Below are positions 1 through 11,376 of a stretch of DNA of 64,000 bases, piece after piece. The DNA comes from Malachius bipustulatus (Eukaryota > Arthropoda > Insecta > Coleoptera > Melyridae): positions 60,540,598 through 60,604,597 of the forward strand of contig OU342631.1 in the NCBI GenBank assembly GCA_910589415.1. The letters are read 5' to 3'. The notes beneath the pieces were generated by a model, which was not told the origin of the DNA, did no database searches, and saw only the letters and a list, made by a program, of their open reading frames with translations. The number at the start of each line of letters is the position of its first letter. Within the stretch, counting starts at the first letter, position 1. Both the position numbers and the translations under genes were made by a program.

Positions 1-19
1 CTACAACGTAGAGCATTTC

Positions 20-250
20 TCTAATTCATTACCTTACTAATCAACCATCTAAATAATGACGGCATACAAGGCGCTCATTTTATTATGGACAACATGAGAT
101 TCCCTAGAAATGAAGCCATAGCCACTCTCATTAGAGGTCATGGCCACCATGTAATAATTTTGCCTCCCTTCCCTATAGTCCTTTTTTAAATCCAATAGAA
201 GAGTTATTCGACCAACAGAACAATGAATCGGAAAATATTAGTCCCGACAA
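20..250 (+). pseudogene. Tc1/IS630-like transposase C-terminal fragment
   Basis: A decayed C-terminal piece of a DDE-superfamily (IS630/Tc1-type) transposase. Reading + from about position 53 gives HFIMDNMRFPRNEAIATLIR followed by a His-rich stretch and LPP; after a one-base frameshift near 170 the frame resumes as YSPFLNPIEELF, the typical motif around the third catalytic acid. The DN of HFIMDN would be the second catalytic acid. The upstream part lies outside the window, and the downstream end runs into the MITE at about 269. No intact ORF remains. Confidence 0.6.
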
Positions 251-268
251 TTGTCTTCCCTATGTTGA

Positions 269-709
269 GCATATCGAGGGCGTCAAATCATAAGGGCGTA
301 ACCACCATTATGGTAAGTTTTTTTTTTTTGTTAAATCAACCCCATGATATATCAGAAGTGCGTATGATTAAAATAAAAATAAGTCGCTATATTTCCTGAT
401 CTTTATAAGTCGTATGAACCAATTTTAGGTGGTAATATCAGAATGGCTTCACTAAACAATGCTCGGTAAGTACTCCTAATAGCAAATGAGCGTATGAACA
501 GGAAGTATAAAAAAATAGTGTATTACACAAGTGCTCCATTTTATAATAACCTATATTGTTTATTGTTCTAATATTTTCATGTCGGCAATAACAACAATAA
601 TTATTTATGGCAAAAAAATAATAATTTTTTTATCAGCTTTTTTTATTTCCTGGCGAATTTATTGTTTGGTGGTTACCTACACCCTTATGATATGACGCCC
701 TCGATATGC
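269..709. mobile_element. MITE with about 35-bp terminal inverted repeats
   Basis: The left end reads GCATATCGAGGGCGTCA and continues through ATCATAAGGG and GGTTACCACC-like sequence as an imperfect inverted repeat of the right end (TGACGCCCTCGATATGC at 693-709). About 440 bp, no ORF. No clear target-site duplication was seen, so the superfamily is left open. It interrupts or abuts the transposase fragment at 20-250. Confidence 0.6.
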
Positions 710-1346
710 AAACTTATTGAGGACACTGCTTGGAGAGAAATGAGATACTCAATTAGTTTTTGGCCTTGTATGTATAGTTATGTTATACTTACGTAATACA
801 TACACTCTTGATACTTTGAAAAAACACTCGTGAAAAATTATTTTTATTTTTATAGTACCTACTCTTTAGAACCAACATAAAAGTTACTATCAAAAATATT
901 GGAAAAGCATTTGCTATAAATGGAATCGTATTTGACAAAAAAGAGGAATTTAAATTGAAAAATCACACTGACGTTTGATAAATGGGAAAAGCATTTGAGA
1001 AATTAGGAAAAGCAATTGACAAAAAAGAGGAAAATCAAGATTTTGATTGATTTGATTGCATAATCAAATCCTAATTTTACTGAAAATTGAAAGTAATAGA
1101 TGTTGGGACGTATTTCACGAATTACTTTGTCGCGTTCCCGGATGAAAAAGATTAATGTTAGATTAATTAATGTTAATTGTACGGAAAAGTGTTTTTAATC
1201 AAATTTGTTGCAAATCGTATAAGGAACAACTTTTCCATTTGAACATGGCACATTTTTTGCAAGGAAAATAGTGCAAAAGTGCAAAAATTGCATTTCAACC
1301 CCTTCGCTGCAGCTTATTATGCCGTAATATTTGTTATTATGGTAAA
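710..1346. other. AT-rich spacer, no gene seen
   Basis: No coding signal. Contains a short locally repeated segment: GGAAAAGCATTTG and GACAAAAAAGAGGAA each occur twice between 900 and 1030. Confidence 0.6.
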
Positions 1347-2563
1347 TATACAGGTATCCCATAATATGTGGGCAATCTCCCGGATTTGGGTAAATTTCGT
1401 AAAAATAAATGAAAAAATGGCTACAAAATTAATTCCTCAGAGACACCCCTACAAAGATATTAGCTGTTGAAGTTGAAGGTTGAAAATCAATTTTTTGCAA
1501 TAACTTTTTTATTTCTTGACCGATTTTGATAATTTTTTGTTTTATTTTGTATTATTTGGGACTGTTTAGAATAGTGTTTCATAATCTTTGGTAGCACATA
1601 CACAGACCTCGGGATGGCATAACCCCCTCATTCACTTGAAAGAAAACAATAAAAATATTAATTTTACAGTTTTTTAAGGTTAATTTTCTTTTTATTTGAC
1701 ATTTTTTACATAAAAAATGTATCTTTATTTATTTCGATAGAGCGAACCGTTATCGAGATAAACGTCCTTCTAATAGGTGATGCGTCGCAGGAACTTTCTA
1801 AATTCCAAGTAAATTTTAACAAGATGGCTGACCTATGACAGTAAATTGAGCAGGAAACAAAACAATAACTTAATTAAATACACGTCAGTGTCAAAAGATT
1901 TCATTTCATGCAGATTCAATTCTAACTGATTTTCTGCGTATTCAGCGTTTTTGTAACTCATCTTAAAATCAGTTAGAATTGAATCTGCATGAAATAAAAT
2001 CTTTGACACTATTTGACGTGTATTTAATTAAGTTATTGTTTTGTTTCCTGCTCAATTTACTGTCATAGATGAGCCATCTTGTTAAAATTTTCTTGAAATT
2101 TGAAAAGTTCCTGCGACGCATCACCTATTAGAAGGACGTTTATCTCGATAACGGTTCGCTCTATCGAAATAAATAGAGATACATTTTTTATGTAAAAAAT
2201 GTCAAATAGTCAAATAAAAAGAAAATTAACCTTAAAAAACTGTAAAATTATTATTTTTATTGTTTTCTTTCAAGTGAATGAGGGGGTTATGCCATCCCGA
2301 GGTCTATGTATGTGCTACCAAAGATTATGAAACACTATTCTAAACAGTCCAAAATAATACAAAATACAACCAAAAATTATCAAAATCGGTCAAGAAATAA
2401 AAAACTTATTGCAAAAAATTGATTTTCAACCCTCAACTTCAACAGCTAATATCTTTGTAGGGGTGTCTCTGAGGAATTAATTTTATAGCTATTTTTTCAT
2501 TTATTTTTACGAAATATACCCAAATCCGGGAGATTGCCCACGTATTATGGGACACCCTGTATA
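1347..2563. mobile_element. 1.2-kb foldback element with near-full-length inverted arms
   Basis: The left arm (1347 to about 1930) and right arm (about 1967-2563) are reverse complements over nearly 590 bp, with a loop of about 35 bp. The outer ends are ATACAGGTATCCCATAATAT and, on the right, GGGACACCCTGTATA. The arms differ only by scattered substitutions and small indels. Its short ORFs are by-products of the repeat. It abuts the next MITE directly. Confidence 0.85.
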
Positions 2564-3046
2564 CATCCACGCCTCCTAAGTTACATCAATTTTTTCGGGA
2601 CCGAGGAGCGAAATAGGGGTGCTGGGTGGGTAAGAAGCTAAAAACAGCCATTGCAAACTAATATTAAGGTCACACACAACTAAGGGCTCTTTGACACTAC
2701 GGTCACATTGCTATTTTTTCTTCACTTTCAGGGCAAAAAGGAATATCTTCGAGATTAACAGTAGCACGATTTTTATTTTGCATTTATATTCCAAAAATCA
2801 TAACATCAAATCCTGTGGTCTGGTCACAATATGAGAAAATGGATATAATGCGAGTCCGTGTTTGTATACGTTTCGAAGCGCTTGGCATTGTTGTAAGTGG
2901 TTACATCCGAGACTTGAGGTATTTAATCGGGGCTTGTGTCAGGACCGTCCTTTCATTGCACTCTCAAAATCGATTTTTAAGGCCGTTTTTTGCCACCTTC
3001 CTGGTGTTACTATAGGTATGTTGAAACTGTAGGAGACGCGGATGTA
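2563..3046. mobile_element. MITE family CR, copy 1 (TACATCC...GGATGTA)
   Basis: Starts TACATCCACGCCTCCTAAG and ends AGGAGACGCGGATGTA. The interior matches the copy at 3866-4439 closely (for example GGGACCGAGGAGCGAAATAG and GGTGCTGGGTGGGTAAG). No ORF of interest. Confidence 0.7.
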
Positions 3047-3389
3047 TATAATGACCTTTGTTATAAACAATCGAATATCGAAAAATTATAAAGACATATA
3101 AAATGTAATAAAACCCACAAGTTTGGAAATGAGTGTTTTTGCCCAAAACTCGAAAACTAGGGAGATAATGAGGAAAAATAAATTCACCCTCTAAATTCAA
3201 GATGGTGAACGAGGCCTGGGGCTAATTTTCAATATTGCACTTTAAGCATCTCTGAGGAGGGGGGGAACAAAACTTCACCATAAAATTTCTGCCGGCAATT
3301 AACTTATGGGAAGGGTCTAAAATGACTGGACTATTGCTATTGGGTACAAAATATTTGGGTATTTTCTTACTATGCCCACTGCCGGTAAT

Positions 3390-5048
3390 CCTATAGAAGT
3401 GGTACATCAGATTAGGATAGTCAGATTAGGTATTTTTTCCCTTGCCCTTACCGCTTTTTCTATGTAGGTATTACTAAATTTTATAATAAACTGCTCAACA
3501 AACGAAACGTTACTACATGACCAAAGTTGCCCTAACTTTGGCACTGATAAAATTTAGATTGTTTCGAGAAATTCAATTTTTGTTTCGAGGGTTCACTGCT
3601 AGTTCAATCCTCAGTCCGTATGTTTGCAAGAACTTCGTGCTTCACAAAGTTTATATAGGGTGGTAAGTAAAACAGTTCAAAATCTCAGAAACTTCGGCGT
3701 GCTCCCATTATTTGATCAAAGATTTTTCTTTTTTAATTTCAACACAAAGATCATATCTCTTACTCTTAACAATTTTCCATAATACCAGATTTCGGAAGCC
3801 ATTCAAATTTGGGTTAGTTTTAATCGGTTTTAATATAACCCTGTATTTTTAATTTGGTAATTGTTTACATCCGCGGCTCCTAAGTTTCATCAATTTTTTC
3901 GGGACCGAGGAGCGAAATAGGGGTGCTGGGTGGGTAAGAAAGTAAAAACAGCCATGGCAAACTAATATTAAGGTCACAACTAAGGCCTCTTTGGCACTAC
4001 GGTCGAATTTCTATTTTTTTTCACTTTCAGGGCAAGGAAAATCTTGCCCTGAACGAAAATAACAGTACCACGATTTTTATTTTGAATTTTGCATTTATTT
4101 TGAATTTATAATCCGAAAATCGTTGCATCAATCCCTGTGCGGACTGAACACGTAATGAAAGCGGATATATCGCTCAGTCCGGCTCTGTGAGCCTCTAACA
4201 CAGAATAGAATACTTGGCAATTATGGTGAAGTGGTTTTATCCGGGATCGCGGCATCTAATCGGTGCCTCTTGTCAGGACCGCACTCCCTCCGCACTCTCA
4301 AAACCATTTTTTTACACCGTTTTGTGGCTTTCCCTTTCATTTGCCCAGCAAATGAATACCTTCCTGGTGTTGCTATAGGTATGTTCTCCACCCCTATAGG
4401 TATAGGTACCATAGTGAAACTGTAGGAGCCGCGGATGTAAATAATGACCTTTAATTTTTGTCCTTGGTCGATTATCAATCTTGTGTGTTCTTGTTTTTGA
4501 AGCTTGAGCTTAAAAATGAGCCTTACATTTCGAAAATCTGGTCACGGGAAACAAAGTTATCATTGCCACACCAAAAAGTAGTTTTTTTGAGATCACCCTG
4601 TAAATAAAAGAAATAAGCGGAAAATTCGAAAACCATTTTGAGATATGAGGTCCATCTTCATGATCTTTGCGTTGAGATTAAAAAAAATTAATTGTTTGAT
4701 CAAATGGGAGCACACCGAAGTTTCTGAGATTTTGAACTGTTTTATTTACCACCCTATATAAACTTTGTGTGAAGCACGAAGTTCTTGCAAACATACGGAC
4801 TGATAAACAAGGGATTGAACTAGTCAACCCTCGAAAAAAAAATTGAATTGCTCGAAACAATCCAAATTTTATCAGTGCCAAAGTTAAGGCAAATTTGGTC
4901 ATGTAACGTTTCATTTGTTGAGCAGTTTAGTAAAATATAAAATTTAGATGACCCGTAAATTTAGATGAGATAGAAAAAGCCGTATGGGCAAGGGAAAAAA
5001 AACCCTGACCTGACCTGACTATCCTAATCTGATGTACCACTTATATAA
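3390..5048. mobile_element. Foldback element, arms 3390-3790 and about 4510-5048, with a nested MITE
   Basis: The outer ends (GGTACATCAGATTAGGATAG at 3401-3420 and CTATCCTAATCTGATGTACC at 5019-5038) are inverted repeats, and the arms stay complementary inward through the AAACGTTACTACATG and CTCCCATTATTTGATCAAAG segments. The centre was later occupied by the MITE at 3866-4439. The 78-codon ORF in the right arm and its mirror in the left arm are shadows of the repeat. Confidence 0.75.
3866..4439. mobile_element. MITE family CR, copy 2, nested in the foldback
   Basis: About 574 bp, with terminal inverted repeats TACATCCGCGGCTCCTA and TAGGAGCCGCGGATGTA. Same family as 2563-3046 and, in reverse, 12560-12971. 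It lies in the middle of the 3390-5048 foldback, so it inserted later. Confidence 0.75.
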
Positions 5049-5900
5049 AGGTTTACCCCACTGTCCCCCACTCTAACAAAACCCTACCTGCTTGTAGAAA
5101 AACAAAAAAATGTGCCCTCCCTAAGAGTTAAACTTGGGATACAAATTAAAAAAATAATAATAAAAATGGCAAATTATCCACGTGTTGGAAGAAATTCAAG
5201 ATCCATCCTCAAAGTAAGCAAAACTTAAAGGATGCCATTATTTATTATTAGGTATTAGCGATTCCAATAACTACAACTAATAAGTACTTAAGTTGGTACC
5301 TACCTATAAGAGCGGGAAAACATTTTCAACACTCTTTTGAACATAAATTTATAAATAGAATTATTATTATCAATTATTTATTATTAATTACTGCAATTAA
5401 TGTTAAATTAAAAATAATACACTAGGATTTTACTCCTAGGTCAGAGATGCTTATTTTTGTTCAAAAATTAGATAAACGGATTGATTTAGACTTTGTACAA
5501 CAAACAGAGATACTATTATTGTAAAAATACAAAAGAGGATCAACAAGGTACTAACTACTATAGTAACTTTGGTACTGCAGATTTTTGAAAAGAAAATGAA
5601 AGATTAATAATTTTGTTATAAATTAAACTCGAATTTTTATAGGTATAATTATTAATGTAGGTACTTACAAGTTCTGGTACTTTTGACAGAAGACGAGACG
5701 GCAGTTCGAGCAGCATTTTTGAGGATCCCTTGATTGAAAATTTTGAGAGAATTTGATAAAGCCATTTTTAGTTAAAAACTTATTAAAATGTTTAATAAAC
5801 CGCACCGCAATTCGTTATTATGAGAAAATAAATTCAAAAACTCCCCACGTTTTGTAATTTTAACTTAACCTCTTCCAAAATCCAAACCAAACGGCCGAAA
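5049..5900. other. AT-rich intergenic sequence, no gene seen
   Basis: No recognised ORF, RNA or transposon ends. Mostly AT-rich, with a short C-rich patch near 5055-5125. Confidence 0.5.
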
Positions 5901-5919
5901 AGAAAAGACAAAAACTTTC

Positions 5920-6340
5920 ACGTGCGGTGCGAGGGAGATGCGATTGATTCGAATTGCCAATGGCCAATGGAATGAACTGGTGAACTGAACTGAACTGGAA
6001 CTGAATGAGAATGAAGGAAGAAGGAAAAAAATATTGACTTGACACACCAGGCTGACTCAAAGTCAAAACTCGAAACTCGAACTCGACACTCAACTGCCTA
6101 CTCTATCTACTACTACTAGAAACAATTGAATCAAATCGAATGAATCGAATCAACTACTGACTGATCAAAATTCAAAACTGAAGTAAAGTAACTTAAACTG
6201 AACGTGAACTGAACTGTGACTGCGAGAGAGTGAGAGTAGCAAGCAACTAACGAACCAGCCCAGCTGCCCTGCTGCTGCAAAAGAGGAAGAGAGATGGCGA
6301 TGATGGTTGGGATGGGGATGTCACGGTTACCATATAATTG
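5920..6340. other. GC- and GA-richer island, possible promoter or first-exon region
   Basis: Unlike its surroundings this stretch has CpGs, two adjacent CCAAT words (near 5957-5968), runs built from GAACT/ACTGAACT and CTCGAAACTCGAAC units, GAGAGAGTGAGAG near 6223, and CTGCCCTGCTGCTGC. It is not palindromic and carries no transposon ends. It could be a promoter or untranslated exon of an undetected gene; nothing proves transcription. Confidence 0.25.
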
Positions 6341-8177
6341 ATATTATGTGTTCAGTGGCGTCACGTGAAAAAAAAAGGATAATATATTATTTTATCTACT
6401 CCTATTAGATTAGATAACAAATCAATAATTATTAGTCTAATTTTAACGAAGTAATGGACATGCATTACTATTGCCCTATCGAATAATAGTGTCAGGTCGA
6501 TTGAACAATGAGCTCATTATTCAATCGTTATTGTCAATTGTTTAACTTTACTGCCCTATTCTGTCGTACGTTTGGCAGATCGGAAAGTAGAGTCCCTAAA
6601 CGTTTATTTTACGTTTAATAAAATGTTATAAAAATATGAAAGTCGCAGAATAATAGGTTGATTTTGATCTTTCAACTACTATAGCATACGAAGCTACTTT
6701 GATAATACTAAAATGAACATGTTTTAGTATCCGTGCGTAGTCATAAAGCCTTGGTCAACCGCTGTGAAAGCTGATGCCTTTGGAACGCTGCCAATAGGTT
6801 TAGTCGACTGACAGTAGTGGCAGCTAATCACGATAACCTAACATTCACGTTTGTTTATGTTTAGTTTCAATTTTACAACACAAATTAATTATTGTATTAT
6901 AAAAATTAAACTTAAAATTATTATTAACAGAATAATACAGGATGTTCTTCGAAGAAAATAACATCTTGAATAATACGGCACCTGATGTAATACGGGGAAA
7001 AGCAAGAAATGCATCAATTAATGGTTTACTGCCTGCAAAATCAAAAGTGAAATACGACGCGCGACGAAATCTTTCACTCTGATTTTGTAATTTTTCTGTT
7101 TTTAAAGTTATTTTACAAATTTTCAGTCGACAGTGAAGTATGTAATATTTTCTGTACTTTTGCAATGCAATATTCCAATAACCAAATTATTTACTTAAAG
7201 AGAACCATATTTTTTAATAAATAAAACTGCAATCCATAAAACTTTTTCACATAAAAATTTAATTCTACCCTAAGTAAAATTATTTTTATTCAAGTATACT
7301 CGTAGATAAAGTATAGTATTCCACTCGCGCATAATGGCTATTATCCACTTGGATGTTACAGCACTCGCTAGAGGCTCGTGCTGCAATTTTCATCTTCGTG
7401 GATATAATAAACTATCATTATGCGCTTGTTGAATAATATTTTACGACCAATTTTATTCTATTGATTATAGTTTTTCAAATTATTTTTAAGTTTTTTTTTA
7501 CATGTTAATACATTTTATGAGTGAACAAGGGACCAAATGGCCCCGAAACGTTCCGATTTTTTATAAGAATTTTTTGAAAAAATAATATTTTTATCGAAGA
7601 ACCTAGACGTTAAGCATTGTTTCACTAAGGCTTCTCATGAAACAGTTTTCCAATGTAACGTTTCTGAAAGAGTACACATGGAACATAATTTCAATTGAAA
7701 CGTTTATTATGAGGGCGGACATTTAACGTTTCATAAACGTCTCGGCATTGTTCTCGGCATTGTTTCAGAGACAATATCACGGAAACGTTTCAAGGTATCG
7801 TGTGTTTGTTTCAGCAAATTTACAGATACAGTTGTTTGCACAGTGGGAGGTAATGAGAAGAAATGATTTATTTCTACTTTCTCTGAACCTGAATTTAATA
7901 TTCTGAAATTGAAATTTCTTTTTACTGAAGGTGATTTCTTTCTTCTGAAATTGACTTTGAAATGGTATACTTATATATAGTCGCGTAAAAAATTCACACC
8001 CCTCGCTGTAACTCCCTTAGTTTGACACTTTTATCACTCCTAAATTTTCGAATTAAAGGGGTAAGCTTGCGACACCTTATTTGAAAGTTTCTCTTTCATT
8101 CTTTATGCAATGATGATATTGATTATTGATTGAAAATTTATTTCAAAACAAAATTATTAAAAAAGTACCTACCTCTA
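6341..8177. other. Intergenic, no gene seen; small palindromes
   Basis: No protein similarity recognised. A 30-bp palindrome with one mismatch is centred at 6512/6513 (6498-6527). Around 7510-7560 there is a hairpin motif, GGGACCAAATGGCCCCGAAAC, discussed as a finding. The 106-codon minus-strand ORF near 6845-7165 has no recognisable domain. Confidence 0.45.
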
Positions 8178-8876
8178 TAATACACGGTGTTGATTTTCAA
8201 AGCGGGCCATAGGGAATTAGTATTGCGAAAGTGGTTTTTGAGGATTCCTGCTCGCCGTTTAAACTGACAGAAATGGTTTTGGTTATCAAAATGAAGCTAA
8301 AATTATTGCGCATAACGCTTGACATCAGAAATTAATTTAATTTCACGTTGTTTTCTAAAATTCTTCAGTAAAAATTCAAGTAATTGTTAATGTTTAATCA
8401 CAAAATAGCATGCCTTGCCTAAACAATAATGACGTTTCTACGTTTTGACAATCCAATAATAAAACTTTATAAGTCAGTAGGTAATAATGAAATCTGGTTC
8501 TATTTAAAAATGGGTTATACAAACCAAGAAAGAGTCTTTATGGTGAAAACCTACTACAGTGTAGCCAGTTACAGGAGGGTTAAATAGAACCAGACTTCAT
8601 TATTACCTACTGACTTATAAACATCATTATTGTTTAGGCAAGGCATGCTATTTTGTGATTAAACATTAACAATTACTTGAATTTTTACTGAAAGATTTTA
8701 GAAAACAATGTGAAATTAAATTAATTTCTGATGTGAAGCGTTATGCGCAATAATTTTAGCTTCATTTTGATACCAAAACCATTTCTGTCAGTTTAAACGG
8801 CGAGCAGGAATCCTCAAAAACCACTTTCGCAATGCTAATCCCCTATGGCCCGCTTTGAAAATCAACACCCTGTATA
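8178..8876. mobile_element. 0.7-kb foldback element with a captured transposase start
   Basis: The arms (8178-8508 and about 8578-8876) are near-perfect inverted repeats. The ends read ACACGGTGTTGATTTTCAAA and TTTGAAAATCAACACCCTGT. The spacer contains a small + strand ORF at 8510-8584 whose peptide includes TNQERVFMVKTYYSVASYRR. This resembles the N-terminal helix-turn-helix of the mariner-like transposases (EQR-F-VKTYY pattern) that occur widely in insects. Confidence 0.8.
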
Positions 8877-9838
8877 GGCACGATACACGAATACACGGTA
8901 CGCCAATAGACTATGACTGCGCAGGCTGCGTTCCGGTCTTCCTGAACGTCACGCGGTTGGAAGACTACACATAAGATTGCTCATATCTTTTTTATTCTCA
9001 GGAATAAATTAGATAATTCTTTGTAGGCTTGCATAAGTCGGCAACAGCTATCCATTTAACGTTTTAAAAATGGTCACGGCCAACTAAATCCCAGAGTTTT
9101 CATAGTCAACTTTTGTTTATCTTATAGCCGCCCGCCATATTGGTTTTTTATGTCGTTTGGTACAAAAAAAATCATGGAAATCGAAAATCAATAACATTAA
9201 AAAAATTGTAAAAATTTTATTCAATTTTTTTTCGAAAAAAATTTTTCTTTATAGATCTAGCACAAAGAAAAACACTAGCAAGAAGGATGGAAACAATATA
9301 ATTTTACATTTATAGTATAAACAACCTCGCCGCGATTAATGCTTTAAGTCAAAATCCAACCGCATGACGTCGTCATTGCGCAGTAGTGACCAAAATAGTA
9401 AAAACAATCGGCATACACCGATGTGTATGCACAATTTTATGCTTATTGAGAATCTGAAAGAAAATTTATGTAAACTTCAGGCGTTGCTGAAATATCCTGA
9501 AAAAAACTTGAAAATGGAGATTTCTTACTTCAATCAATCTTTTTTATTATTGAAAAGAAATTGAAATATTTTTGTGGGTTTACATAAAGTCATAAAAAGG
9601 TATCATCTGACATTTCAAAAATTTTCAAGGACTACTAAATCCCAGAGTTTTCATAGTCAACTTTTGTTTTTCTTATGGCCGCCATATTGTTTCTTTATGT
9701 CGTTCGGTATGAAAAAAATAATGGAAACCAAAAATTAATAAACTGCAGTTCCCCAATTCCCGTTTAAAAGTTAATGGGTCGCAATAACTTTCGTCACTCG
9801 ACACTCGAACAATGAGGTTTGACTTTATTAGGGAATAA
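8877..9838. repeat. Repeat-derived spacer with two copies of a 110-bp segment
   Basis: The segments at about 9080-9200 and 9625-9740 are related to each other. Both read AAATCCCAGAGTTTTCATAG, then a GCCGCC...CATATTG box, then ATGTCGTTYGGTA. A reverse copy lies at 13780-13900. No gene seen. Confidence 0.5.
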
Positions 9839-11296
9839 AGGCCTCCTCAAACCGGCGCGGTATGAGGTAGCGGTAGCGGTACAGCGGTACATGTTTCTAC
9901 AGCGGCAAATATAAGTGTTCAAACCAATGGCGATATACCGTGCACGTGCTGCGGTATTGCAGCGATACAAGTTTGTATCGCTATCGCTGCAGGCACAATT
10001 GACCGCGCGCTCGTACCGCACTTGAACGGCGTAAAAATAAAATGTCTGCAACAAGTGGAATTGAACTGTTGATTTAAATGGTAAAACCGCATGTAGTGTT
10101 ATATGACATGAAGCATCCTGGTTACAATAATTAAAATAAATAATAAAATTTAAAATTTCATCGAAGCAAACTTGTCATTCTGAAGTATACATGGTGTTTT
10201 GTAATTGAATATCAATATTTAGGGGGGTGATTTTTGGGTCAATGTTAAGAAGAACACTTCATAAGAACGTTTGTCCTAAAAGTCTTAAATAATAGACAGG
10301 TATTACTCATCAAGAGGCATTTTTTATCTCCACTAGTCACATCTTGCAGAATTTTACCTGCATGTTTTTATATTTTTTTATATTGTCATTTTAACGATAA
10401 TCTTGTGACCATGTAGAGAAACAGATTTATTTTTTTAAGCGAAAACCGTGCATCGGACTAAAAAAAAAACAAGTAATCAAAGCTGCTTGGAAATGAATGG
10501 GGACTCCAAAAATGATTTCTATTTGAACAGAAATCAGTGGCGTACCATCAATGTCTGCTAAAATATGCCGGTAAAATTCTGCACGATCGTGCAAACTGTA
10601 AATCGTCACTAATGGAAATAAAATGAAACGTAGTACATGAAAAAATGCCACTTGATGCGTAATATCTGTATTCGAAATTTCATTAAAATATCCAGAGCGG
10701 GATTACAGATATTACAAAAAAATGATTTATTTTAATAAAACTTTACCACCCTGTATCTCAAAAGTTAAGACTCCTTAGGACATGTTATTATGAAGTTTTC
10801 TACTTCAAATGGGCCCAACAATCACCCCCTTAAATATTGACATTCAATTACATAACACCCTGTATATAAACCTTTTTTCATCTAGCAGGAGCTGTGGAAT
10901 TAGCGTGTAAAACTCTCCTTTTGTTTTTCTCTTCATGTCAATGTTATGAATCCATTTCCTAGTTTCTCTTCTGCTAAAAAGTCGGTAAACCAAATAATAT
11001 AGAATTGAAGTTTTAGTTTGTTTTTTTCATGTCATCTTCCATTGCTGCTAGCACTAGTAAAAATTCTTCCTCGTCCGAAGAAGTGTAGGTACAAATCTTC
11101 CATTTTGATTTTTGATTAATTTTCCACTACACATTAAAACACACGTGCTTATTAAATGTCACATCTTTTAGTTGTATCTTTTTAGTTTACCGCGTCGCGA
11201 TACTCGCGTCGGTTTGAACAAAATGGCGGTATACCGTTACCGCAGTGTATCGCCACCGCTACCGCTACCGCATACCGCGCCGGTTTGAGGAGGCCT
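9839..11296. mobile_element. PIF/Harbinger-type MITE with TAA target duplication
   Basis: The ends are AGGCCTCCTCAAACCGGCGC at 9839 and GCGCCGGTTTGAGGAGGCCT ending at 11296, flanked by TAA at 9836-9838 and 11297-11299. A 3-bp TWA duplication is the PIF/Harbinger signature. Subterminal regions repeat ACCGCT/AGCGGT units. On the minus strand near 11020-11085 a peptide TSSDEEEFLLVLAAMEDD recalls the acidic N-terminus seen upstream of Harbinger nucleases; this is weak evidence. A second MITE (10187-10868) is nested inside. Confidence 0.7.
10187..10868. mobile_element. Nested MITE, GGTGTTWTGTAATTGAAT family, complete copy
   Basis: The left end (TACATGGTGTTTTGTAATTG) and right end (CAATTACATAACACCCTGTA) are inverted repeats that continue through the TATCAATATTTAGGGGGGTG and matching CACCCCCTTAAATATTGACA segments. 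It sits within the Harbinger-type MITE. A half copy lies at 13141-13607. Confidence 0.7.
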
Positions 11297-11376
11297 TAAA
11301 TCTGTACGCTGCAGGTCATTTTATAATCAAAGAATCGACATGTTTCAGGTTTTTATAATTCTATATACAAATATAC

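Noticed and set aside
6498..6527. 30-bp palindrome as an operator site
   Set aside because: One of many inverted repeats in transposon-rich DNA, with no gene nearby to regulate.
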